Source: CANLWN01 sp039815505 (lineage in GTDB: Bacteria > Bacteroidota > Bacteroidia > Flavobacteriales > Flavobacteriaceae). From it: 11,693 nt of DNA. The stretch is from positions 1 through 11,693 of the forward strand of contig JBCBZE010000078.1 of assembly GCA_039815505.1 (NCBI GenBank), in the 5' to 3' direction. This document shows positions 6,002 through 11,693 of this stretch, one piece after another (the first letter of the stretch is position 1; each line of letters starts with the position of its first letter). The notes beneath the pieces were generated by a model. That model did not search any database. It was not told the DNA's origin and was given only the letters and a program-made list of their open reading frames with translations. Made by a program: the position numbers and the translations under genes.

Positions 6002-6373
6002 ATGGAATATCTGACTTTGGCATTTAAAATATTTATATTCATAAGCATCATTAATGTTTGGTTTATTAGATTTAATAAGCGTACTTCCTGGCGTGGCGGA
6101 GAAGCCTCCAATATGCGTGAGGAGTTTGTAACGTACGGCCTTTCTGAAACCATGATGTACTTGGTTGGGGGCTTAAAAGTACTTAGTGCAACTGCTTTGC
6201 TAGTTTCCATATGGGTTCCCATTATCACCCCTTATGCAGCAGGGGTCATGGTTGTCCTAATGGCATGTGCAATTGCAATGCATCTAAGGGTAAACGATTC
6301 ACTAAAGAAATCTATCCCCGCCTTTATCTTTTTAACACTTTCCATACTGCTTATCATAAAAGGATATTTCTGA
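6002..6373 (+). CDS. DoxX-like small membrane protein (second of a divergent pair)
   Basis: This 123-residue protein has four hydrophobic segments at about 4-22, 51-70, 74-93 and 104-120. The polar part after helix 1 (RTSWRGGEASNMREEF) is followed by VGGLKVLSATALLVSIWVP, matching the LQLVGALGLFLGF helix of its divergent neighbour. The ending is HLRVNDSLKKSIPAFIFL, also shared. It belongs to the DoxX-like superfamily; no enzymatic residues are evident and the function is unknown. The gene is followed after 24 bases by the DUF427 gene in the same direction, so the two are probably one operon. The 49-base AT-rich spacer to the other DoxX gene must hold both promoters. A TTTTTG lies 18 bases before TACTTAAA on this strand, which is only a weak match to the TAnnTTTG box. 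Confidence 0.7.
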   Translation: MEYLTLAFKIFIFISIINVWFIRFNKRTSWRGGEASNMREEFVTYGLSETMMYLVGGLKVLSATALLVSIWVPIITPYAAGVMVVLMACAIAMHLRVNDSLKKSIPAFIFLTLSILLIIKGYF

Positions 6374-6397
6374 ATCCATTCTCAAATAATTCCAAGT

Positions 6398-6973
6398 ATG
6401 AAATCTTCCAATAAAAAACTTAAAAACAATATTCCCAACTGGTTAAGAAAATCTAGGGAAGGTTGGAGATATAATGGTGGCCATCGCCCTCCCTTCGCTG
6501 AGAATACACAAGCTTGGCAAGTCTCTGTATGGGATTTTCCGAGACCACCGGCGCTACAAAAAGTAGCACAGAAATTGGAAGTTTACTTGAAAGACGTGCT
6601 TATCGCCAAAACTTTACAAGGCGTTGCAGTTCTAGAAACAGCTAGCCCACCCACCTACTACATTCCTCCCATAGAAGTAAATACAGAATTCCTGGCACCC
6701 ATTTCCAATAAAAGCTCTTTATGTGAATGGAAGGGCAAAGCGTGCTATTGGGCATTAAAGGAAAATCCTATTAAACCTGTTGCTTGGTCTTATGAAAATC
6801 CTTTTTCTCCTTACGAGTCGCTACAGGGATATTTTGCTTTCTACCCGCAGCATCTTTCCTGCTTCGTAGACGGTGAAAAAGTTACCCCCCAACCCGGAGG
6901 GTTTTATGCTGGTTGGATTACCAAAAATTTGACAGGACCCTTTAAAGGTAATCCGGGTACCGGTCATTGGTGA
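6398..6973 (+). CDS. DUF427 domain protein
   Basis: This 191-residue protein is a complete DUF427 match. Signatures in order are WRYNGGHRPPFA (23-34), WQVSVWDFPRPP (40-51), GVAVLETASPPTYYIPP (75-91), LCEWKGKACYWAL (108-120), NPFSPYE (134-140), a YFAFYP strand at 145-150, and FYAGWITKNLTGPFKG (169-184). The longer N-terminal Trp-rich arm and the C-terminal GWIT...GPFKG.PGT motif are typical of the roughly 180-190-residue branch often found beside photolyase or FAD-oxidoreductase genes. The fold is a small beta-barrel-like domain; ligand and activity are unknown. There is no signal peptide, so it is cytoplasmic. It is second in a likely two-gene operon with the DoxX-like gene, and it converges with the MATE gene 91 bases on. 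Confidence 0.85.
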   Translation: MKSSNKKLKNNIPNWLRKSREGWRYNGGHRPPFAENTQAWQVSVWDFPRPPALQKVAQKLEVYLKDVLIAKTLQGVAVLETASPPTYYIPPIEVNTEFLAPISNKSSLCEWKGKACYWALKENPIKPVAWSYENPFSPYESLQGYFAFYPQHLSCFVDGEKVTPQPGGFYAGWITKNLTGPFKGNPGTGHW

Positions 6974-7022
6974 TTTTCACAAAGATCAATAATAAAAGAT
7001 CATTCCTTGTTCCTTCGCATAT

Positions 7023-7072
7023 AAAACTAACTCTATGTAGTCCGCTGTATTGGTGAATCACCGGTTAGTTTT
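7023..7072. terminator. Possible bidirectional terminator between DUF427 and MATE genes
   Basis: The inverted repeat AAAACTAAC (7023-7031) and GTTAGTTTT (7064-7072) encloses a 32-base loop with an inner hairpin GGTG-AAT-CACC (7052-7062). Each strand ends in a short T-run, as expected for a terminator serving two convergent genes. The right arm overlaps the MATE stop codon. The AT-rich outer stem and long loop make it a weak candidate. Confidence 0.35.
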
Positions 7073-8450
7073 TCACTATCAAGGTGGCTTTAACCTCCTT
7101 CCGTAAATAATAGCCCGTTACTATTGTTGCCATAACATCGGCTATCGGGAAAGACAGCCAAACCCCTAGTTCTCCAAGGTAAGATGGTAAAATTATAACA
7201 AGTGGTATAAAAAAGAAGCCTTGTCGGGTAAGCGTTAACAATAAGGCGGGAACGGCCTTACCAATGGCCTGAAAGTAAGCCGCTCCGATCAATTGTAAGG
7301 CAATTATGGGTGTTGCGGCAAAAACCCATCGCATAGCAGCGGGGGCATGATTTAACACAAAAGCGTTCACTAGCATTTCTTCGGGTGGCAAGTCTGCCCT
7401 ACTACTTAAAAATAGCGAAGCAATTTCCCCCGGAAAGACCATAAGACCCACAAAAACCAAAGTGGCCACCAAAGCGGCATACGTAATGGCCGTATTTATG
7501 GATTTTCGTACACGCCCATACTTTTTGGCCCCATAGTTAAAGCCTGCAATCGGTAAAAACCCTTGGGTCACTCCAAAAACAGGAAACAGAGCAAACATCA
7601 ACATTCTACCGATAATGGCATAAACCGCTACCATGGCCTCTCCCCCTAAACCGAACAAGATATTGTTCATTAAAAGATAGGTAATACTTGTGACCGCCTG
7701 TCTAGACAGGGTTACAAACCCTAAGGCCCCTATTTCCCTAAGGATTCTTGCATTTAACCCGAAATGGGAAAATCCAATTTTAAGCTCAGAGTTTTTGGAG
7801 AAAAAAAAGTATACTATATAGCCCAGACAGAGCAGATAGCCTATGGTAGTGGCCCAAGCTGCTCCATGCATGCCCCAATCGAACACATAAATAAAAATAT
7901 AATCCATTAATAAATTCCCAATCGATGGAATAATCATGGCGATCATGGCGAATTTGGGTTTTCCTTCGGCCCGGATTACGGTGTTACCCATCATACAAAG
8001 TGCCAAAAAAGGCACCCCGTAGAGGACAATGGTATAGTAAATTTTGGCAGGATCGAAAATAGTGCCCTTACCCCCAAAAGCTGGTATAAGGTTGTCCACA
8101 TAGGTTAAACCCAAAACTACCATGGAAATGGTAACCAGAAGCGTTAAACTTATTTGGTTCCCAAAGGTTTTTAGTGCTTTTTGTTTGTCCCCTGCACCCA
8201 AGGCCCGTGAAATAATACTGGAACCTCCTATCCCTATGGCCATACCCAAAGCGGCGATAAAAAAGGAAACGGGAAGTACTACATTAATAGCGGCAATGGC
8301 AATGGAACCAATCCAATTTCCAACAAAAATAGAATCTATCAATACGTTAAGCGACATGACCAGAATGCCTATAGAGGCAGGTACCGCTTGTTTAATCAGG
8401 AGTTTGCCTATAGGCTCCGAACCAAGTTGTTCCGTAGAGACTTTTGCCAT
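7065..8450 (-). CDS. MATE-family efflux transporter (MepA-like)
   Basis: This 461-residue integral membrane protein has about twelve helices in two homologous six-helix halves, the normal MATE size. The first half carries LLIKQAVPASIGILVMSLNV (17-36) and GIGGSSIISRALGAGDKQKA (73-92). The second half carries the matching QGFLPIAGFNYGAKKYGRVR (296-315). These paired motifs place it in the MepA/DinF-like MATE branch, which exports cationic drugs or metabolites across the inner membrane using a Na+ or H+ gradient. The actual substrate cannot be read from sequence. The ATG at 8448-8450 begins a typical short hydrophilic lead (MAKVSTEQLGSEPIGKLL). It lies 75 bases downstream of hemH on the same strand, separated by a strong hairpin, so full or attenuated co-transcription with hemH is plausible. 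The family call is secure. Confidence 0.92.
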   Translation of the reverse strand: MAKVSTEQLGSEPIGKLLIKQAVPASIGILVMSLNVLIDSIFVGNWIGSIAIAAINVVLPVSFFIAALGMAIGIGGSSIISRALGAGDKQKALKTFGNQISLTLLVTISMVVLGLTYVDNLIPAFGGKGTIFDPAKIYYTIVLYGVPFLALCMMGNTVIRAEGKPKFAMIAMIIPSIGNLLMDYIFIYVFDWGMHGAAWATTIGYLLCLGYIVYFFFSKNSELKIGFSHFGLNARILREIGALGFVTLSRQAVTSITYLLMNNILFGLGGEAMVAVYAIIGRMLMFALFPVFGVTQGFLPIAGFNYGAKKYGRVRKSINTAITYAALVATLVFVGLMVFPGEIASLFLSSRADLPPEEMLVNAFVLNHAPAAMRWVFAATPIIALQLIGAAYFQAIGKAVPALLLTLTRQGFFFIPLVIILPSYLGELGVWLSFPIADVMATIVTGYYLRKEVKATLIVKN

Positions 8451-8490
8451 TTATTATGGATTCGCTTTACTTTAGTATGTAATACGCTTT

Positions 8491-8514
8491 TTAGCGCTGT
8501 GCGTACAGCGTTAA
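8491..8514. other. Strong hairpin in the hemH-MATE spacer
   Basis: CGCTGT (8495-8500) pairs perfectly with ACAGCG (8505-8510) around a GCGT loop. The stem extends outward by G:T, A:T, T:A and T:A pairs to about 10 bp. In the hemH-to-MATE transcript it is followed by an A-run rather than a T-run, so it is not a standard intrinsic terminator on that strand. It could slow or process the message between the two genes. Confidence 0.45.
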
Positions 8515-8525
8515 GCAAAAGGCAC

Positions 8526-9557
8526 CTAAACGGGAAGCTCTTCTGTGGCCTGCCACGTATTGATCCATTGTGTCATTACGGCCACCCAGGTATCATCATC
8601 GTTTAGGCAAGCAATATGTTTGTAGGCCTCTCCCCCGGCTTCCTCGAATTGTTCCTTTCCTTCCATGGCAATCTCTTCCAAAGTTTCCAAACAGTCCGAA
8701 ACAAAAGCAGGTGTAATAACCGCCAAGCGTTTTTTACCTTCCTTGGCCAAGCGTTCAAATTCATAGTCCGTATAAGGTTTTAACCAAGGGTCACCGGCCA
8801 AACGCGATTGAAAGGAGGTGCTTACCTTGTCTTCGGGCAATCTCAATTGTGCCTTTACCATTTCCGTTGTATCATACACTTGATGTCTGTAGCAGGTATT
8901 GTGCGCGACCGAATTGACCTTACAGCAACTACCATCTATCTTACAATGGAATTTCGTGGGGTCGGATTTACGGATATGCCTTTCAGGAATACCGTGATAC
9001 GAAAAGAGGATATGGTCGTATTCAAAGTCTTTGAGGCCATCCGCTATTTTTTCAGAAAGTGCTTTTATATAAGCCTCGTTTTTATAAAAAGCCGGTAATG
9101 TGGTCAGTTTTATCTCCGGAAAATAGGCATCTACATCTTTCATGGTCTTTACCACTACCGTTTCATAGGAGGACATGGCATAATGAGGGTACAAAGGCAC
9201 TAACAACACCTCATCGACACCTTTATTTTTTAGCTCTTGCAAGGCTTTTTTGATAGACATGGAACCGTAGCGCATCCCCAAGGCGACGGGCATTTTGGTT
9301 TCCTTCTGCACCTTTTCATGAAAACGTTCGGAAATTACTATTAAGGGAGAACCTTCTTCCCACCAAATCTTTGCATATGCCTTGGCAGATTTTTTAGGCC
9401 TTGTCTGCAGAATAATACCCCTCACCAAAACGTTTCGCAACCATTTGGGTACATCGATCACCCGTTCGTCCATTAAAAACTCGTCCAAATAAGGCTTCAC
9501 GTCTTTGGGGGTAGGGCTATCCGGGGAACCTAAATTAACCAATAAAACTCCTTTCAT
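8526..9557 (-). CDS. hemH: Ferrochelatase (protoporphyrin ferrochelatase) with internal four-Cys cluster
   Basis: This 343-residue enzyme inserts Fe2+ into protoporphyrin IX, the last step of protoporphyrin-dependent haem synthesis. Clear family motifs are VLLVNLGSPDSP (4-15), EGSPL (68-72), ALGMRYG (92-98), LVPLYPHYAMSS (119-130), FSYHGIPERH (185-194, catalytic His188) and FVSDCLETLEEI (285-296, with Glu291 at the conserved acidic position). An inserted segment at 205-222 carries four cysteines (205, 211, 212, 222; C-x5-CC-x9-C). This matches the class of bacterial ferrochelatases, known from Myxococcus xanthus, that hold a [2Fe-2S] cluster in an internal segment of about 20 residues. It is a cytoplasmic or peripheral membrane enzyme. 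The ATG at 9555-9557 gives the canonical MKGVLLVNLG start. It is the first gene of a possible hemH-MATE unit, divergent from the TraB/GumN gene. Confidence 0.96.
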   Translation of the reverse strand: MKGVLLVNLGSPDSPTPKDVKPYLDEFLMDERVIDVPKWLRNVLVRGIILQTRPKKSAKAYAKIWWEEGSPLIVISERFHEKVQKETKMPVALGMRYGSMSIKKALQELKNKGVDEVLLVPLYPHYAMSSYETVVVKTMKDVDAYFPEIKLTTLPAFYKNEAYIKALSEKIADGLKDFEYDHILFSYHGIPERHIRKSDPTKFHCKIDGSCCKVNSVAHNTCYRHQVYDTTEMVKAQLRLPEDKVSTSFQSRLAGDPWLKPYTDYEFERLAKEGKKRLAVITPAFVSDCLETLEEIAMEGKEQFEEAGGEAYKHIACLNDDDTWVAVMTQWINTWQATEELPV

Positions 9558-9589
9558 TTAGGGAATGTATTTCATTTTCTTTTGCAGTT

Positions 9590-9597
9590 CAAAAATA
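9590..9597 (-). promoter_or_regulatory. Candidate -7 box of the hemH promoter
   Basis: On the - strand TATTTTTG matches the Bacteroidota TAnnTTTG box exactly. It lies 32 bases before the hemH ATG, a plausible leader length. No convincing TTG element is found at the usual distance upstream, so confidence is low. Confidence 0.3.
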
Positions 9598-9746
9598 CTA
9601 CTTAACGGTAAAATACGTTAAGGATACGCAAATACTTTTTGATGCGGACATAAGGAATATTGATGAAAACAGCTTTCTTATCAAAATCCTAAAAAAATGC
9701 TAATCGGCTTAATATCGTGTTAATTGTTCGAATAGTTTTTGCAACT

Positions 9747-9760
9747 CCCTATTTTTAGGG
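9747..9760. promoter_or_regulatory. Small hairpin before the TraB/GumN gene
   Basis: CCCTA-TTTT-TAGGG is a perfect 5-bp stem 22 bases upstream of the ATG at 9783. It overlaps TATTTTTA (9750-9757), a 7-of-8 match to the TAnnTTTG box, with a TTG at 9724-9726 about 23 bases upstream. It may be the promoter -7 element, an operator-like palindrome or chance. Confidence 0.25.
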
Positions 9761-9782
9761 GAATTTTAAACAAAAAGTGCTA

Positions 9783-11693
9783 ATGCGCCATCTTATTACT
9801 TTCATTTTAGTTTGTTTCTCTCCCAGTCTTTTCGCCCAAGAAAAGAATAGTTTACTTTGGGAGATTTCTGGGAACGGACTACAGGAAACCTCTTACTTGT
9901 ACGGCACTATGCATGTGAGTAAAAAAATTGCCTTTAGGTTGGATGATGTCTTCTATGAAGCCTTGGATCAAAGCAAAATGGTAGCTTTGGAGTCCGATCC
10001 CAATACCTGGTTGGAAAGTGAACAAACCTTAGGCAACACCCGATTTGGGAATAATTCCGTTACCAAAGGTTTTTATACCTATTCTTTCGGGATGAAAAAT
10101 CCCAGAAAAGAGGATTTGGCCTCCTATTTGGCTTTTGAAGACCGGTTGGTAAACAACATATTATATAGAACCAATGAGTTTTCCCAAAACTTTGAAGAAG
10201 AGACATATCTAGATATGTTCATTTATCAGGCCGGACAAAAATTCGGAAAACCCATTATTGCATTGGAGGACCTGGAGGAATCGTCGGCCCTGGTGGGCAG
10301 GGCAAGCCTCAATGCCATAAAACAAAAACCGGATGAGTGGTTGCAGAAGAAAATGCGACAACAAGACCCCATGTTCCTCATGCAGGATGCTTATCGAGAA
10401 CGTAACATTAATTTACTGGACTCTATAGATCAAGCCATGTATACAGAGCATTATCTAGAGAACATGCTGTATATCCGCAATGAGAATATGGCCGTTAGGT
10501 TAGATTCCGTAATGCGAAAGGGAAAAGTGTTTACGGGTATAGGAGCAGCACATTTGCCAGGCAAAAAAGGCGTGATTTCCATGTTGCGGGATATGGGTTA
10601 CACCGTAAAACCTCTTGTGTCACGGTCTACAACGAAAGGACGAAAGCTCAAGGAAAAATTTGAGGCCAAAATTCGTGAAAATACTTATGAAAACTTTGGT
10701 CCGGACGACGGCTTTTTCAGCATAGATCTTCCAAACAAACTATATCCGGTATCGGAATACATCAATACAACCTATATTTCGCCAGATCTTGCCAATGGTA
10801 GCTACTTTATGGTAAACCGTATCCCCACCTTCTCTTTTCTAAAAAAAGAAGCCGCTTACACCATTGATGATATTGATAAATTACTGTTCGAAAATATTCC
10901 TGGGAAAATTACTGAAAAGACGCAACTCTTAAAAAATGGCTTTCAGGGTCTGGATGTTAAGAACAAGTTGAAGAACGGAGACCATCAGCGCTATCATATT
11001 TACGTAACTCCCTTGGAGATCATTATTTTTAAAATGGGTGGCGAAGGTGATTATGTTACCCAACATTCCGACACCATCTTTAACAGCATACAATTTAAAA
11101 AGATCGATAAGCAACAGGTAGTTCTTTCATCAGGTTATAAGGATTTTGAAATATTAATGCCTTCCTTGCATCGTTTTCCCAATGTATATAGAAGGGGAAA
11201 TCGTTTGGTAGAGGGCTATGATACATCTTCCGAGTCCTATTTTTTTTTAAGGAAAGCTTCTTTGAGCGACCTTAACTTTATTGAGGAAGATACCTTTGAA
11301 CTAAAGCAAATTCAAAAACGCTTTTACCAAGATTTAAAGCTAGAGCCAAGTTATGATAAAATAGACGCTAATTCCCTTACGTCCCATACGATCTTTGATT
11401 CCATTAAAAAGCAGCACCTTTACCTAAAAACAACATTTTCCAAAGGCGACTATTATCTATTAGGCGCACTGACCAAAAACAAGGAACAGGCCAATACTTT
11501 TTTTGATTCATTTAAACTACAGAACCCTATCTATAAAAAAACCTTTGAACGGGTTACGGATACAGCCATGCTGTTTAGTACGGTTAGCACCGTAAAACCG
11601 CCAAAATTTGTGGAAAGCAGCAATAGCTATTACAATGGAAGGAAAAAACCAAAACCCTATGCGGCCTACAATAAAAAAACAGTCTATCAGAAC
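9783..11693 (+). CDS. TraB/GumN (Tiki-like) family protein with long C-terminal extension, secreted; 3' end outside window
   Basis: The frame is open for 637 codons from ATG 9783 to the window edge with no stop, so the gene is incomplete. Residues 1-19 are a Sec signal peptide (MRHLITFILVCFSPSLFAQ, cleavage after AQ). Residues 24-280 form a TraB/GumN domain: LWEISGNG then SYLYGTMH (37-44, first GxxH), VALESD with Glu70, YIRNENMA (230-237), and FTGIGAAHLPGKKG (250-263, second GxxH). In the wider TraB/PrgY/Tiki clan these GxxH and Glu residues form a metal-dependent protease-like site, so a periplasmic or surface metalloenzyme is plausible. Residues about 300-637 are an extra region. Its parts end in patterns such as DTIFNSIQFKK and ANTFFDSFKL, reminiscent of repeated PsbP/DUF1795-like domains; this is only a resemblance. 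It is divergent from hemH across 225 bases. The family is confident, the role unknown. Confidence 0.85.
   Translation, partial: MRHLITFILVCFSPSLFAQEKNSLLWEISGNGLQETSYLYGTMHVSKKIAFRLDDVFYEALDQSKMVALESDPNTWLESEQTLGNTRFGNNSVTKGFYTYSFGMKNPRKEDLASYLAFEDRLVNNILYRTNEFSQNFEEETYLDMFIYQAGQKFGKPIIALEDLEESSALVGRASLNAIKQKPDEWLQKKMRQQDPMFLMQDAYRERNINLLDSIDQAMYTEHYLENMLYIRNENMAVRLDSVMRKGKVFTGIGAAHLPGKKGVISMLRDMGYTVKPLVSRSTTKGRKLKEKFEAKIRENTYENFGPDDGFFSIDLPNKLYPVSEYINTTYISPDLANGSYFMVNRIPTFSFLKKEAAYTIDDIDKLLFENIPGKITEKTQLLKNGFQGLDVKNKLKNGDHQRYHIYVTPLEIIIFKMGGEGDYVTQHSDTIFNSIQFKKIDKQQVVLSSGYKDFEILMPSLHRFPNVYRRGNRLVEGYDTSSESYFFLRKASLSDLNFIEEDTFELKQIQKRFYQDLKLEPSYDKIDANSLTSHTIFDSIKKQHLYLKTTFSKGDYYLLGALTKNKEQANTFFDSFKLQNPIYKKTFERVTDTAMLFSTVSTVKPPKFVESSNSYYNGRKKPKPYAAYNKKTVYQN

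Noticed and set aside
8122..8475. 117-codon + strand frame
   Set aside because: Wholly antisense to the N-terminal half of the MATE gene; its composition is that of a shadow frame.
8808..9253. Two overlapping + strand frames inside hemH
   Set aside because: They are antisense to the best-conserved part of ferrochelatase, including the catalytic His region.
10929..11114. 61-codon - strand frame
   Set aside because: Antisense to the continuous TraB/GumN frame, which is open through the whole region and carries the recognisable family motifs.

Overview
The window is two unrelated pieces of DNA joined near base 440. Bases 1 to about 438 are GC-rich (about 57% by hand count). They carry the end of a LarE sulfur-transferase gene on the + strand and, convergent to it, the end of an M23 (LytM/peptidase_M23) metallopeptidase gene on the - strand. 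Both are recognisable from conserved C-terminal motifs. From about base 440 to the end the DNA is AT-richer (about 35-45% GC locally) and reads as a marine-type member of the Bacteroidota, most likely Flavobacteriia. The grounds are the protein families present, the absence of Shine-Dalgarno sequences before most starts, TAnnTTTG-like promoter boxes and a flavobacterial-type intergenic inverted repeat. The M23 gene and a flavobacterial membrane-protein gene are both cut at the junction, so an assembly or cloning chimera is the simplest explanation.

Layout of the flavobacterial part. 440-772: 5'-truncated small membrane protein. 855-1688: seven-helix DUF2306 membrane protein. 1800-2963: divergent acyl-CoA-dehydrogenase-fold flavoprotein. 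3202-3663: RidA/YjgF-family protein with a lipoprotein signal. 3713-4942: FAD-dependent amine-oxidase-type oxidoreductase. On the - strand follow a DUF2237 protein (5080-5529) and a DoxX-like membrane protein (5584-5952). Divergent from these on the + strand are a second DoxX-like protein (6002-6373) and a DUF427 protein (6398-6973). On the - strand again are a MepA-type MATE transporter (7065-8450) and ferrochelatase HemH (8526-9557). A secreted TraB/GumN-family protein starts at 9783 and runs off the end of the window.

How the genes may work together. The FAD oxidoreductase, DUF2237, DoxX pair and DUF427 genes form a compact block of four transcription units of uncharacterised proteins. From memory, related FAD oxidoreductases, DUF2237 and DUF427 proteins often sit near photolyase/cryptochrome and light- or singlet-oxygen-response genes in other bacteria. 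An oxidative or photo-stress role for this block is therefore a reasonable inference, but no photolyase or regulator gene is in the window. HemH makes haem. The MATE gene directly behind it on the same strand could be co-transcribed, although a strong hairpin lies between them.

No RNA genes, CRISPR arrays, insertion sequences or phage genes were seen. No gene-free stretch exceeds 300 bases. The longest are 2964-3201 (AT-rich, one short palindrome) and 9558-9782 (divergent promoter region between hemH and the TraB/GumN gene).
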